Shown: positions 20,668 through 29,276, counted from the stretch's first letter. The stretch is DNA of 64,000 bases from Sphingopyxis terrae subsp. terrae NBRC 15098 (GCF_001610975.1 NZ_CP013342.1:1612001-1676000), one strand, 5' to 3'. Numbers and translations are program-made. The notes: generated from the letters alone by a model not told the origin.

Positions 20668-21039
20668 TTACTTCGGACGCTTCGCACCGTATTTCGAACG
20701 GCTCTGCTTGCGGTCTTTCACACCCTGGGTGTCCAGAACGCCGCGCAGGACGTGGTAACGGACACCGGGAAGGTCGCGCACACGGCCGCCGCGGATCAGC
20801 ACGACGCTGTGTTCCTGGAGGTTGTGGCCTTCGCCGGGGATGTAGGAAATGACTTCGCGCTGGTTGGTCAGGCGGACCTTCGCAACCTTGCGGAGCGCCG
20901 AGTTCGGCTTTTTCGGGGTCGTCGTATAGACACGGGTGCAAACGCCGCGCTTCTGCGGGTTTGCTTCCATCGCCGGGACCTTGGACTTCACTTTCTGCGG
21001 AGTCCGGCCCTTGCGGACCAGCTGGTTGATCGTGGGCAT
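20668..21039 (-). CDS. rpsL: 30S ribosomal protein S12 (uS12), arginine at position 88
   Basis: A 123-residue decoding-centre protein. The ATG at 21039 ([12 protein letters not shown]) is the family start. Lys43 in [10 protein letters not shown] is as usual. The second streptomycin-determining position, normally Lys88 in GGRVKDLPG, is Arg here (GGRVRDLPG, codon CGC at 20778-20776). The corresponding K-to-R change is a known streptomycin-resistance mutation in other bacteria. First gene of the str operon. Confidence 0.98.
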   Translation of the reverse strand: MPTINQLVRKGRTPQKVKSKVPAMEANPQKRGVCTRVYTTTPKKPNSALRKVAKVRLTNQREVISYIPGEGHNLQEHSVVLIRGGRVRDLPGVRYHVLRGVLDTQGVKDRKQSRSKYGAKRPK

Positions 21040-21106
21040 GAATGCTTCACCTTCAAGTGTCCGCCCATCGGAGCGAACGGTTACTCTACCGCGGTGGATG
21101 AAGCTC

Positions 21107-21126
21107 CGGGGCATCGAAATGCCCCG
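21107..21126 (-). other. UUCG-capped hairpin in the rpsL leader
   Basis: Read on the minus strand, CGGGGCAT, loop TTCG, ATGCCCCG forms a perfect 8-bp stem with an extra-stable tetraloop in the roughly 200-base predicted leader of the str operon. There is no following T-run, so it is more likely a leader structure than a terminator. Function unknown. Confidence 0.5.
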
Positions 21127-21252
21127 ACCTTATAACAGCAAAAGACCCCGGCGGACACATTACGTCCTCCGGAGGCTCCATCCGCGCCAGCAATGTTCAA
21201 GCGCTGTTGTGAACGAGTTTGGCGAGAAGTCCGCCGCTTTCGATCGGGGGCG

Positions 21253-21281
21253 CCCCTAGCGGTGATTCCCTTTGCGGTCAA
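21253..21281 (-). promoter_or_regulatory. Predicted promoter of the str operon
   Basis: Minus strand TTGACC (21281-21276), 17-base spacer, TAGGGG (21258-21253). It is the only good -35/-10 pair I found upstream of rpsL and predicts a leader of about 205 bases. Confidence 0.5.
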
Positions 21282-21293
21282 GCGTCAAGCGGC

Positions 21294-21322
21294 TTGCGCC
21301 GCGGATTTCCGGCCGGTAGCGC
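21294..21322 (+). promoter_or_regulatory. Predicted promoter of the DNA glycosylase gene, leaderless arrangement
   Basis: TTGCGC (21294-21299), 17-base spacer, TAGCGC (21317-21322). The expected transcription start, about seven bases downstream, falls on the ATG at 21330, so the mRNA would have no leader. No ribosome-binding sequence precedes the ATG, in agreement. Confidence 0.4.
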
Positions 21323-21329
21323 CCCGTAA

Positions 21330-21827
21330 ATGCCTCCGGTCCGCCACGCCAGCTTCGCACCGCACGTCGCGCCCGACACGCGCCTGCTGATTCTCGGCAG
21401 CCTGCCCGGCGCGCGTTCCCTCGCCGAGCGGCGCTATTATGCGCATCCAACGAACCAGTTCTGGCGGCTGGTAGGCGCCGCGATCGACCGGCCGCTCGCC
21501 GTCCTGACCTATGACGAGCGGCTGGGCGCGCTCGCGGATGCGAAGATCGGGCTATGGGACGTGATCCGTTCGGCCGAGCGGCTTACGAGCAGCGATTCGC
21601 TGATCCGCGAGGCCGAGGCGCACGACCTTGGCGCCCTGATCGCGGCACTGCCCGATCTGCGCATGATCGCCTTCAACGGCAACAAGGCCGCAGCGATCGG
21701 GCGAAGGCAAGTGCCCGTGCTTGAGGGCGTCGCGCTCGTCGATCTGCCATCAAGCAGCGCGGCGAATACGGTGGGCTATGCGGCGAAGCTGGAGCGGTGG
21801 CTGCGGTTGCGCGCGGCGTTGGCATAA
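21330..21827 (+). CDS. DNA-deoxyinosine (hypoxanthine) glycosylase, uracil-DNA glycosylase superfamily
   Basis: Removes deaminated adenine from DNA in base excision repair; family 6 of the uracil-DNA glycosylase fold. The 165-residue protein carries the signature ILGSLPGARSLAERRYYAHP followed by NQFWRL and a C-terminal LPSSSAAN that matches the second motif position. The ATG has no Shine-Dalgarno sequence but fits a predicted leaderless promoter. Enzyme specificity is inferred from family resemblance. Confidence 0.85.
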   Translation: MPPVRHASFAPHVAPDTRLLILGSLPGARSLAERRYYAHPTNQFWRLVGAAIDRPLAVLTYDERLGALADAKIGLWDVIRSAERLTSSDSLIREAEAHDLGALIAALPDLRMIAFNGNKAAAIGRRQVPVLEGVALVDLPSSSAANTVGYAAKLERWLRLRAALA

Positions 21828-21834
21828 TAGAGCG

Positions 21835-21917
21835 CGTCATTGCGAGCGAAGCGGCTCAATCCGGAGCTGATCAATGCAGCACTGGATTGCCGCGTCGCTT
21901 CGCTCCTCGCGATGATG
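21835..21917. repeat. Imperfect palindromic intergenic repeat (CGTCATTGCGAGCGAAGC type)
   Basis: Arms CGTCATTGCGAGCGAAGCGG (21835-21854) and CGCTTCGCTCCTCGCGATGATG (21896-21917) face each other, with an inner pair CAATCCGG/CTGGATTG. The same arm opens a shorter copy at 24890. It lies between converging genes and could form a cruciform or RNA hairpin that ends transcription. Confidence 0.7.
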
Positions 21918-21924
21918 CTGCGGG

Positions 21925-23226
21925 TCAATCAACCACTGCCCCCCGCGCCATCACGAAGTCGACCTTTTTCAGCACCGTCACATCGGCAACCGGGTCACTC
22001 GCCACCGCGATGATGTCCGCGCTCTTGCCCGGCGCGATCGTGCCGATTTCGTCCGACAGGCCCAGCAGATCCGCGGCGTTGACCGTCGCAGCCTTCAGCG
22101 CTTCAACGGGCGTCATGCCGTGCTGGACCATCAGTTCGAATTCGTCGGCGTTGCGGCCATGCTTGGACACGCCCGCGTCGGTGCCGAAGGCGATACGCAC
22201 GCCGCGCGGGACGAGTTGCTCGAGGCTTTTGCCGGTGATCGAGATGCGCCAGCGAATCTTGGCGAGCACATCGGGTTCATAGGCATTGGCGTTCGCCGCC
22301 AGCCGCTCCTTGTAGCCGTTCACGGTCGACAGGGTCGGAACATAATAAGCCTTCGACTTCGTCCAGGCGGCGATCGTCGCTTCGTCGAGGATCGTGCCGT
22401 GCTCGATCGAATCGGCGCCGGCGTCGAGCGCCAGGCGGATGCCGTCGGCACCGTGCGCATGGACCGCGACCTTTTTGCCGAACATATGCGCGGTAGCGAC
22501 GATCGCCTTGGCTTCGTCGTCGAACATCTGCTTGCCCAGCCCTGCACCGATGCGGCTGTTGACGCCGCCCGTCGAGGCGAATTTGATCACGTCGGCGCCG
22601 CGCCCGACCTGAAGCCGGACGGCACGGCGGCAATCGTCGGCACCGTTGCAAGTGTTCCCCGCTCCCTGGAAATAGGGGCGCAGTTCGTCCCGATAGCCGA
22701 GCGATCCGTCCATATGTCCGGCGCTACCCGAAATCGCGTTGCCCGCATCGACGATGCGCGGCCCCTGCACCTTCCCCGCCAGGATCGCGTCGCGCAGCGC
22801 CAGCGTGGCCCCGTCACCATCGCCCAGATTGCGCACCGTGGTGAAGCCCGCACGCAGGGTCTTCAGGCCGTTTACCTCGGCATTGAAGGCCTGAGCCGCA
22901 GGGCTGAGCGTCACTTCCTCGAGCTGGCCCGCCAGACCGCCAGCATCGCTGGTCAGGTGGACGTGGCTGTCGATCAGGCCGGGCAGGACATATTTGTCCT
23001 TGAGATCGATCAGCACCGCGCCGGCATCGGCCGGCTGGTAGCCGTCGAGAATCGCAACGACCTTGCCATTTTCGACGATGATCGTCGTCGCGCCGCGCAC
23101 CGGCTTGCCGGGCTCCGCCATCAATTTGCCGGCGTGGATCACCGTGCGCGTCGGCGCCTGCGCCGCAACCGGCGCCGAAAGCAGCGCGCCTGCCAGCGCG
23201 AGCGGAAGAAGCATCGTCGATTTCAT
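21925..23226 (-). CDS. Secreted amidohydrolase-family metallohydrolase (Xaa-Pro/imidazolonepropionase-like)
   Basis: A 433-residue periplasmic hydrolase with a signal peptide ending near AQA (residue 24). The binuclear metal site is complete: His88 and His90 in DSHVHL, Lys215 in IKFASTGG (the carboxylated bridging lysine type), His256/His258 in HAHG, His276 in EHGT and Asp350 in GTDAG. Members cleave peptides, cyclic amides or lactones; the substrate cannot be told. It has AGGGGA seven bases before ATG and its own predicted promoter. Two cysteines (193, 199) may form a disulfide. Confidence 0.88.
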   Translation of the reverse strand: MKSTMLLPLALAGALLSAPVAAQAPTRTVIHAGKLMAEPGKPVRGATTIIVENGKVVAILDGYQPADAGAVLIDLKDKYVLPGLIDSHVHLTSDAGGLAGQLEEVTLSPAAQAFNAEVNGLKTLRAGFTTVRNLGDGDGATLALRDAILAGKVQGPRIVDAGNAISGSAGHMDGSLGYRDELRPYFQGAGNTCNGADDCRRAVRLQVGRGADVIKFASTGGVNSRIGAGLGKQMFDDEAKAIVATAHMFGKKVAVHAHGADGIRLALDAGADSIEHGTILDEATIAAWTKSKAYYVPTLSTVNGYKERLAANANAYEPDVLAKIRWRISITGKSLEQLVPRGVRIAFGTDAGVSKHGRNADEFELMVQHGMTPVEALKAATVNAADLLGLSDEIGTIAPGKSADIIAVASDPVADVTVLKKVDFVMARGAVVD

Positions 23227-23256
23227 AAGTCTGTCCCCTGCTGCCCAGTGGCAGCC

Positions 23257-23285
23257 TGCTTAGCGGGGTAACATGGGAACTGCAA
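23257..23285 (-). promoter_or_regulatory. Predicted amidohydrolase promoter
   Basis: Minus strand TTGCAG (23285-23280), 17 bases, TAAGCA (23262-23257). It predicts a 24-base leader with a good ribosome-binding site. A divergent pair TTGCCG (23303-23308), 17 bases, TATGGC (23326-23331) may serve the next gene. Confidence 0.4.
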
Positions 23286-23341
23286 AGTGTGCCACGGCTA
23301 CCTTGCCGTCGCGGGCGGCGCGTCCTATGGCGCGCGGCGTC

Positions 23342-24016
23342 ATGACGGTACCGATCGATCATATCGACTGCTGGATCTTCGATCTCGACAACACGCTCTA
23401 CCATCCGTCGGCGCGGCTGTTCGACCTGATCGACGCGCGCATGGGCGCTTTCATCATGCGTCTGATGGACGTCGATGCCGTCGAAGCTCGGCGTGTACAA
23501 AAGCAGTATTTCCACGATCACGGCACGACGATGGCGGGGCTGATGCGCCACCACGGCGTCGATCCCGAAGATTTCCTAGTCGACGTCCACGATATTCCTC
23601 TCGACCGGCTGGCGCCCGATGCGCGGCTGCGCGCCGGACTCGAGCGCCTGCCCGGCCGCCGTCTGATCTTCACCAACGCCGATGCCGATTATGCGGCGCG
23701 CGTGCTCGACGCGCGGGGCATCGCCGATCTGTTCGACGGCATCTGCGATATTCGCTCGACGCGCTATACGCCGAAGCCCGACGCCGAAGCTTATCGCATG
23801 ATGATCGGCCATCTCGGAATCGATCCGGCGAAGAGCCTGTTCGTCGAGGATATGGCGCGCAATCTGACCCCCGCCAAGGCGCTGGGAATGACGACCGTAT
23901 GGCTGGACAATGGCAGCGAAAGCGGCCATCGCGACCACCTGCCGGACCATGTCGATTTTCATGTGAACGACATCGCCGACTGGCTTGATGCGCTTCCGGA
24001 ACATTTTGGGCCGTAA
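23342..24016 (+). CDS. Pyrimidine 5'-nucleotidase (HAD superfamily, SDT1-like)
   Basis: A 224-residue HAD hydrolase likely to dephosphorylate UMP/CMP-type nucleotides. The nucleophile motif is [11 protein letters not shown] near the start, motif II is FTNAD, and the late motif is [16 protein letters not shown] with TPKPDAEAY before it. The ATG at 23342 ([11 protein letters not shown]) is chosen over upstream ATGs at 23273 and 23327 because the extra residues are not family-like and a predicted promoter ends ten bases before it. The gene is followed by dapD after 14 bases. Confidence 0.88.
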   Translation: MTVPIDHIDCWIFDLDNTLYHPSARLFDLIDARMGAFIMRLMDVDAVEARRVQKQYFHDHGTTMAGLMRHHGVDPEDFLVDVHDIPLDRLAPDARLRAGLERLPGRRLIFTNADADYAARVLDARGIADLFDGICDIRSTRYTPKPDAEAYRMMIGHLGIDPAKSLFVEDMARNLTPAKALGMTTVWLDNGSESGHRDHLPDHVDFHVNDIADWLDALPEHFGP

Positions 24017-24030
24017 CCTTGGGGAATTTC

Positions 24031-24873
24031 ATGAGCACCGACCTGCAATCGACGATCGAAGCCGCCTGGGATGCACGCGAGACGCTCGGTCTGACGACGA
24101 CCGGCGCGGTGCGCGACGCGGTCGAGGCGGCACTCGCGGGCCTCGATGACGGCAGCTTCCGCGTTGCCGAGCGCGATGCCGGCGGAACGTGGCAGGTCAA
24201 TCAGTGGCTCAAGAAGGCGGTGCTGCTCTCCTTCCGCCTCAACGACATGGAGATTATCGAGGGCGGCGCCGGCGGCGCGACTTGGTGGGACAAGGTTCCG
24301 TCGAAATTCGCCGGCTGGGGCGAGAACCGCTTCCGCGATGCGGGCTTCCGCGCCGTTCCCGGATCGATCGTCCGCCGCGGCGCCTTCATCAGCAAGGGCG
24401 CCGTGCTGATGCCGAGCTTCGTCAACATCGGCGCCTATGTCGGCGAGGGATCGATGGTCGATGCCTGGGCCACCGTCGGCAGCTGCGCGCAGATCGGCGC
24501 GAACGTCCACCTGTCGGGCGGCGCGGGGATCGGCGGCGTGCTCGAACCGCTGCAGGCCGGACCCGTGGTGATCGAGGACGGCGCCTTCATCGGCGCGCGC
24601 GCCGAAGTGGCCGAGGGCGTGATCGTGCGCGAGGGTGCGGTACTGTCGATGGGCGTCTATCTCGGCGCATCGACCAAGATTATCGACCGCGCGACCGGTG
24701 AGGTCTTCATCGGCGAGGTTCCGGCTTATTCGGTCGTTGTCCCGGGTTCGCTTCCGGGCAAGCCGCTTCCCGACGGAACGCCGGGGCCGTCGCTCTACTG
24801 CGCCGTCATCGTCAAGCGCGTCGATGCGCAGACGCGCGCGAAGACGGGCATCAACGAACTGCTGCGCGACTGA
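24031..24873 (+). CDS. dapD: 2,3,4,5-tetrahydropyridine-2,6-dicarboxylate N-succinyltransferase
   Basis: Succinylase step of lysine and diaminopimelate biosynthesis. The 280-residue protein has the N-terminal helical domain and then the left-handed beta-helix hexapeptide repeats ([56 protein letters not shown]). It ends [11 protein letters not shown]. The ATG at 24031 is used rather than the TTG four codons upstream. It probably shares a transcript with the nucleotidase gene. Confidence 0.97.
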   Translation: MSTDLQSTIEAAWDARETLGLTTTGAVRDAVEAALAGLDDGSFRVAERDAGGTWQVNQWLKKAVLLSFRLNDMEIIEGGAGGATWWDKVPSKFAGWGENRFRDAGFRAVPGSIVRRGAFISKGAVLMPSFVNIGAYVGEGSMVDAWATVGSCAQIGANVHLSGGAGIGGVLEPLQAGPVVIEDGAFIGARAEVAEGVIVREGAVLSMGVYLGASTKIIDRATGEVFIGEVPAYSVVVPGSLPGKPLPDGTPGPSLYCAVIVKRVDAQTRAKTGINELLRD

Positions 24874-24889
24874 TCGCTTCCCGGATAAT

Positions 24890-24919
24890 CGTCATTGCGA
24901 GCAAAGCGAAGCAATGACG
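24890..24919. repeat. Short copy of the CGTCATTGCGAG palindrome between dapD and gpmA
   Basis: CGTCATTGC (24890-24898) and GCAATGACG (24911-24919) are exact inverted arms with GAGCAAAGCGAA between. It sits precisely between two converging stop codons, so it probably works as a bidirectional terminator while also being a dispersed repeat. Confidence 0.65.
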
Positions 24920-24926
24920 GGGTGGC

Positions 24927-25613
24927 TCACCGCTCGCTGAGATAATAGCGCTCGCGCGCCGTCAGATCGTCGTCCAGATCATAGACGATCGGCTGGCCAG
25001 TGGGGATTTCGAGGCCGGTGATGTCAGCGTCGGAAATGCCCGACAAATGCTTCACCAGCGCACGTAGGCTGTTGCCGTGCGCCGAGATCAGCACCGTCTT
25101 GCCGTCCCGCAGCTGCGGCGCAATCGCGCTGTCATAATAGGGAAGAACGCGCGCGATGGTGTCTTTCAGGCTTTCGGTCGCCGGGATCGCGATGCCCGCA
25201 TAGCGCGGATCGCCCGACAGATCGTAAGGCGAGCCGGCCTCAAGCGGCGGCGGCGGGGTGTCGAAGCTGCGGCGCCAGATCTTCACCTGATCCTCGCCAT
25301 GCCTGGCCGCGGTCTCCGCCTTGTCGAGGCCGGTGAGCCCGCCATAATGGCGTTCGTTGAGGTGCCAATCCTTCGTCACCGGCAGCCAGAGCCGCCCCAT
25401 CGCCTCGAGCGCGAGGTTGAGCGTCTTGATCGCGCGCGTCTGGACCGAGGTGAAGCAGGTGTCGGGTGCTATACCCTTTTCCTTCATCAGTTCGCCCGCC
25501 GCCCACGCCTCTGCCGCGCCTTTTTCGGTGACATCGACGTCCCACCAGCCGGTGAAGCGGTTCTCCAGATTCCACTGCGACTGGCCGTGACGGATGAGGA
25601 TGAGCTGCGGCAT
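24927..25613 (-). CDS. gpmA: 2,3-bisphosphoglycerate-dependent phosphoglycerate mutase
   Basis: Interconverts 3- and 2-phosphoglycerate in glycolysis and gluconeogenesis. The 228-residue protein has the phosphohistidine motif [10 protein letters not shown] (His9), the second motif [10 protein letters not shown] and the second catalytic histidine in [12 protein letters not shown]. The ATG at 25613 has AGGA upstream. A long upstream frame extension is a shadow of the region antisense to hsp20. Confidence 0.97.
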   Translation of the reverse strand: MPQLILIRHGQSQWNLENRFTGWWDVDVTEKGAAEAWAAGELMKEKGIAPDTCFTSVQTRAIKTLNLALEAMGRLWLPVTKDWHLNERHYGGLTGLDKAETAARHGEDQVKIWRRSFDTPPPPLEAGSPYDLSGDPRYAGIAIPATESLKDTIARVLPYYDSAIAPQLRDGKTVLISAHGNSLRALVKHLSGISDADITGLEIPTGQPIVYDLDDDLTARERYYLSER

Positions 25614-25698
25614 GATCTGTCCTTTCGACAAAGGGCGCGCCCGCGCGGGCGATTCGGGGGCGCCATAGCGCGGCTTTCGGGCAAGGGCCACCGCCCCT

Positions 25699-25729
25699 CT
25701 TGAAAAGGGTCGGCGCCATCCCAGATTCG
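25699..25729 (+). promoter_or_regulatory. Predicted heat-shock sigma (RpoH) promoter of hsp20
   Basis: CTTG (25699-25702) within CTTGAAA is followed after 17 bases by CCCAGATTCG (25720-25729). The alphaproteobacterial RpoH pattern is CTTG-N17-CYTATNTNNG, so the -35 is perfect and the -10 has two mismatches. It gives a 5' leader of about 85 bases before hsp20. Confidence 0.5.
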
Positions 25730-25763
25730 GAACATCCGGTCGCCAAAACGGGGCCGGATGGAA

Positions 25764-25820
25764 GCCGCGGCAGGCCATGCCGCGGCCCGATGACTTCGCT
25801 TTGCAAGGAAGGAATGACCC
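25764..25820 (+). promoter_or_regulatory. ROSE-like RNA thermometer in the hsp20 leader
   Basis: Two hairpins precede the ATG. The first is a perfect 9-bp stem (GCCGCGGCA at 25764-25772, complement at 25778-25786). The second pairs CTTC-G-CTT (25794-25801) with AAGGAAG (25805-25811) around a TGC loop. It leaves one bulged G opposite the Shine-Dalgarno region and contains the UCGCU that fits the ROSE signature U(U/C)GCU. This is the layout by which ROSE elements block translation of small heat-shock genes until the temperature rises. Confidence 0.6.
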
Positions 25821-26276
25821 ATGCGTAACAGCTTTGACTGGACCCCCTATCGCCGCTCGACCGTCGGTTTCGATCGTCTGTTCGACTTTCTGGAAAACAG
25901 CGGTTCTGCCGAAAATTATCCGCCCTTCGATATCGAGAAGGTCGCCGACGACCATTTCCGCATCACTGTCGCGGTGGCGGGTTTCAAGAGCGACGAGATC
26001 GACATCACCGCGCAGCAGAATATGCTGACCGTCAGCGGCCGCAAGGCGCCCGCGAAGGAAGGCGAAACGCGCCAGCTTCTGTATAGCGGCATTGCGACGC
26101 GCGCCTTCGAGCGCCGCTTCCAGCTTGCCGATTTCGTGCGCGTCGATCGCGCTGACCTCGCCGACGGGCTGCTGATCATCGACCTGGTGCGCGAAGTGCC
26201 CGAAGCGATGAAGCCGCACAAGATTGCCATCGGCGGCACGCAGCCCACGGCGATCGAAGCCAAGAAAGCCGCGTAA
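25821..26276 (+). CDS. Small heat-shock protein, Hsp20/IbpA type
   Basis: ATP-independent holdase that binds unfolding proteins. The 151-residue protein has a short N-terminal arm ([18 protein letters not shown], as in IbpA) and an alpha-crystallin domain of about residues 33-125 ([20 protein letters not shown] to [12 protein letters not shown]). A C-terminal IAI motif (KIAIGG) docks to neighbouring subunits. AAGGA lies seven bases before ATG. Heat control is supported by the promoter and leader described for this gene. Confidence 0.95.
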   Translation: MRNSFDWTPYRRSTVGFDRLFDFLENSGSAENYPPFDIEKVADDHFRITVAVAGFKSDEIDITAQQNMLTVSGRKAPAKEGETRQLLYSGIATRAFERRFQLADFVRVDRADLADGLLIIDLVREVPEAMKPHKIAIGGTQPTAIEAKKAA

Positions 26277-26311
26277 GCCAGCGGCTAACGCCGGCCCGAA
26301 TGGGCCGTACG

Positions 26312-26345
26312 AACGGGGTCCGGCTGTCCCTTCCGGGCCCCGTTT
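26312..26345 (+). terminator. Terminator after hsp20
   Basis: AACGGGGTCCGG (26312-26323) pairs with CCGGGCCCCGTT (26333-26344), a 12-bp stem with one T-G wobble, and is followed by a short TTTCT. It sits 36 bases after the hsp20 stop and also faces the end of the minus-strand GNAT gene. Confidence 0.65.
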
Positions 26346-26358
26346 CTGCTCGGCGTTG

Positions 26359-26868
26359 CTAGATTGCGCGCGTCATGAAGCGACTGAATGGATCGGGCCT
26401 GTAATCCGCGAATGGCCCACAATCGGTGAAGCCATGTCGCCGGTAGAGCGCGAGCGCCGGTTTGAAGGCAGCGCCTGACCCGGTTTCGAGGCTGAGCCGC
26501 TCAAGCCCGGCCGCGCGGGCCACTTCGATAATGTGGCTCAGCATCCGGGCGGCGACACCGCGGCGCAGAAAGGCGTCGGCGGTGCGCATCGACTTGATCT
26601 CGCCGTGCCGGCCATCGAGCCGCTTCAGCGCGCCGCAACCCGCCAGATCGGGGCCGCAATGAATCGACCAGAAGGTAACACCGGGGGCCTTCAGTCCCTC
26701 GAAATCGAGAAAATGGCAGCTTTCCTCGGGCGAGTTTGCGAGCATGCCGGCAAAATGCCGTTCGAGCAGCGCGCGGATCGGGGCGCCTGACAGATCGTCC
26801 TCGACGATATGCCAGCCGTCCCGACCTGCAGCATCGGTCAAAGCATCTGATCCAGCGTCGCGAGGCAC
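26359..26868 (-). CDS. GNAT family N-acetyltransferase
   Basis: A 169-residue acetyl-CoA-dependent transferase. The acetyl-CoA-binding motif A is [20 protein letters not shown], followed by [26 protein letters not shown], which is close to the PhnO/YsnE-like branch. The substrate is unknown. The start is uncertain: GTG at 26868 is used, which overlaps the M14 peptidase by 31 bases. TTG at 26841, overlapping the peptidase stop by four bases, is equally plausible. Last gene of a three-gene run with DUF4136 and M14. Confidence 0.85.
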
Positions 26869-27947
26869 GCGTGCGCGAGCAGCTTCGAGCGTTCGGGCGA
26901 CCAGCCGGCGACGGGATCGGGCAGATCGCGATTGTCCTTGAACGGCATTTCGATCGTCATCGACACCGCACCAAAGCGCTCGGCGAGCTGCGTCGTCGAC
27001 ATCGACAGATTGGCCTTGCCCGGCGCTGAGCTTTCATAGCCGAGCGCGGTCTGGAAATCGGGCGTGTTGGCGGCAAGGGCGGACTGGAAGGCCAGATAGC
27101 GCGCCTGTTGCTCGTCCTTCAACGACGGGATGCCCTCGAAACCCGCGAGGAACACCGCCGGAATCGCCTCGTCGCCATGAACGTCCATCGCCCAATCGAC
27201 GCCGCTTTCGTCCATCGCATTGCGCACCGCGAGCACTTCGGGGCTGCGATCGGCAGTCGGATTGTCCCATTCGCGGTTGAGATTCACCCCGGCATAGTTG
27301 GTGCGCAGATGACCGCGGCGCGACCCATCGGGGTTCATGTTCGGTACAAGGTGGAAACGGCATTTCTGCCGTAGCGACCGGGCATGGGGATCGGCCGGAT
27401 CGGTGAGCTTCTCAAGCGCGCCTTCCATCCACCATTCGGCCATGCTCTCGCCCGGATGCTGGCGCGCATACAGCCACACCTGGACCGGCCCGGTGCCCAT
27501 TTCGAGGCAGTCGATCGGCTGCCCCTCAAGACTGGTGCCGAGACAGCGATAGGAAACGCCGTCGCATTCAGCGACAGAGGCGACCAGGTCGTGATGCCGT
27601 TCCATCGAATAGGGCGCGAAATAGGCGATCCACAGAAGCTGCCCTTCGGCGCTGTGGTTGATGGTGAGCGTCCCGGCTTCGTAGCCGGTGTCGAGCCGGA
27701 ACCAGTTTTCGCGGTCATAGCTGGCGCAGGCGGCATAGCCGGGCCAGCCATCGGGATAGGCCGAATCGCCGAGCCCGGCGATCGCCAGTTCAAGTTCATC
27801 GCCCACCGCGCAGCCCACGCGGAAATGGAACCACTGGAAGAAATCGGATTCGCGATCCTTGCGGATCGAAAGGCGGGCACGCGTGCCATCGATCGAATCC
27901 ACGACGATATTGCCGCTGTCGAAAGCGGCGTTGATGCTGATTGTCAT
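26838..27947 (-). CDS. M14-type cytosolic carboxypeptidase (CCP-like)
   Basis: Zinc carboxypeptidase of the M14D branch related to eukaryotic tubulin deglutamylases. The 369-residue protein has an N-terminal beta domain ([21 protein letters not shown]) and then the catalytic domain. Zinc ligands are His164 and Glu167 in [13 protein letters not shown] and His257 in [12 protein letters not shown] (205-208) and NLNREW (222-227) bind the substrate carboxylate and Glu333 in TIEMPF is the general base. It has no signal peptide. The ATG overlaps the DUF4136 stop. The bacterial substrate is unknown. Confidence 0.92.
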   Translation of the reverse strand: MTISINAAFDSGNIVVDSIDGTRARLSIRKDRESDFFQWFHFRVGCAVGDELELAIAGLGDSAYPDGWPGYAACASYDRENWFRLDTGYEAGTLTINHSAEGQLLWIAYFAPYSMERHHDLVASVAECDGVSYRCLGTSLEGQPIDCLEMGTGPVQVWLYARQHPGESMAEWWMEGALEKLTDPADPHARSLRQKCRFHLVPNMNPDGSRRGHLRTNYAGVNLNREWDNPTADRSPEVLAVRNAMDESGVDWAMDVHGDEAIPAVFLAGFEGIPSLKDEQQARYLAFQSALAANTPDFQTALGYESSAPGKANLSMSTTQLAERFGAVSMTIEMPFKDNRDLPDPVAGWSPERSKLLAHACLATLDQML

Positions 27948-28570
27948 GGAACGCTGATAGTGCGTCCCGATTCGCCGGGGAAGTCCTTGAATAGGGCTTC
28001 GGCCAATTTCGCCGCAGCAATCGACGGTTGTGCCGCAGGCGCCTTCACCGGCACCGCGCTGAGCGCCCGGCCTTCCCACACGGCCTGGCCCGTGGCCGCG
28101 TCATCGATACGCACCGACAGCTGCAGATCCTGCATCTGTTTCGGCCCGCCACCAAGATTGATGCCGATACCGAGGCCCACCCCCGAGCCATAGCTGCCGG
28201 TCGATCCGCCAACGCCGACCGAAACCGGCGAACGCTTCGCAAGCGGCATGCGATCGCTGCGGTCGAAGGCTATGCGAACCTTGAGCGGCGCGGCCGCTCC
28301 TTCGGGCGCAGCGACGAAGCCCAGCAACTGCAGCTGACGCTCCACCGCGATGCGATAACTGTTCCATTCGAGTGACGGCTGCGCCGCGCCGCCCGTCGCC
28401 GAGGCATCGCCGTGCGGCAGCACTTCGACGGCATAGCGCGTGCCTGGGGCCAGGCCGGCGGTTGCATTGTTATGGAAGCGGGTAACCTCGACGGGGGGAA
28501 CCGCCGTGGCACAGCCGCCGAGCGCAAGCGCCACTGCCGCGAGCAGGGCGACGGAAAATTGACGCGTCAT
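27944..28570 (-). CDS. DUF4136 lipoprotein
   Basis: A 208-residue predicted lipoprotein: [20 protein letters not shown] gives a signal peptide and lipobox. The rest is a DUF4136-like domain with a Gly/Ser-rich loop ([20 protein letters not shown]). The ATG at 28570 replaces a longer frame that runs through the antisense of the cell wall hydrolase. Stop and next start overlap as ATGA. Function unknown; the envelope location is supported by the lipobox. Confidence 0.85.
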   Translation of the reverse strand: MTRQFSVALLAAVALALGGCATAVPPVEVTRFHNNATAGLAPGTRYAVEVLPHGDASATGGAAQPSLEWNSYRIAVERQLQLLGFVAAPEGAAAPLKVRIAFDRSDRMPLAKRSPVSVGVGGSTGSYGSGVGLGIGINLGGGPKQMQDLQLSVRIDDAATGQAVWEGRALSAVPVKAPAAQPSIAAAKLAEALFKDFPGESGRTISVP

Positions 28571-28609
28571 GCCCGCATCATGCGCCAGCAAAAATGGCTT
28601 GGCAATGAA

Positions 28610-28640
28610 CGAGGTGGGGGGCGTGGCCCCCGCACCCTCG
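28610..28640 (-). terminator. GC-rich hairpin after the cell wall hydrolase
   Basis: GGGGGC (28617-28622) pairs with GCCCCC (28626-28631) with a GTG loop, extended by CGAG/GGTG and CACC/CTCG flanks with two bulges. It starts four bases past the minus-strand stop codon. There is no T-run, so termination is plausible rather than shown. Confidence 0.4.
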
Positions 28641-28643
28641 AAT

Positions 28644-29276
28644 TCAGCGATAGAAGATATGATTGTCGATCTGCGCGATGCGCGTCTTGCGCCAGCCGGG
28701 CGAGACGTAGCGCGCATGGAAGAACAGCGCGCCTGGCGCCTTGTTCTGCCAGCTGCCGTCGCGCGCGATCTGCGCGATTGCGATCGCATTCGACCATTGG
28801 CCGGCATTGCGCACGGCGGGCATCTTGCCGCGGCGCACGAAGCTGAACTGGCTCGGCTGATGGACGACGCCGCACAGGCTCGTCGGGAAGCGGCCCGACT
28901 TCGCGCGGTTGATCACGACATGTGCGACCGCGAGCTGCCCCGCGAGCGATTCGCCGCGCGATTCGAAATAGACCGCCTGCGCGAGGCAGCGCAGTTCGGG
29001 ATCGATCGTCTCGGGCTTCGGGGTCGCCGCGACCAACTGGGCCAATGTATCGGCAACAGCGCTGTCGTCGGTGGCGGTATCGACCGGCGTTTCGGCTTCG
29101 GTCGACGGAGCTGCCGCATCGCTGTCGGCCGGAACATCGGCGGCGGGCAGCGTGATCGCGGGAATGTTGGCGTCGGCGGCCAGATCACTGGCGAAGCCGG
29201 GTTCGGCCAACGACAGCGCGGCAAAGGCAGTGATGCCCACGGCAGCCACGCTGGCAGCGTTCAGAATACGACTCAT
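28644..29276 (-). CDS. Cell wall hydrolase (SleB-type)
   Basis: A 210-residue secreted peptidoglycan hydrolase. It has a signal peptide ending near FAS (residue 30), an Ala/Asp/Thr-rich linker to residue 90, and then the hydrolase_2 domain (CLAQAVYFESRGE with catalytic Glu105, AHVVINRAKSGRFP, CGVVHQPSQFSF). The two cysteines of the domain (97 and 135 region) may pair. It probably works in wall remodelling at growth or division. It has a long leader with a predicted promoter. Confidence 0.92.
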   Translation of the reverse strand: MSRILNAASVAAVGITAFAALSLAEPGFASDLAADANIPAITLPAADVPADSDAAAPSTEAETPVDTATDDSAVADTLAQLVAATPKPETIDPELRCLAQAVYFESRGESLAGQLAVAHVVINRAKSGRFPTSLCGVVHQPSQFSFVRRGKMPAVRNAGQWSNAIAIAQIARDGSWQNKAPGALFFHARYVSPGWRKTRIAQIDNHIFYR

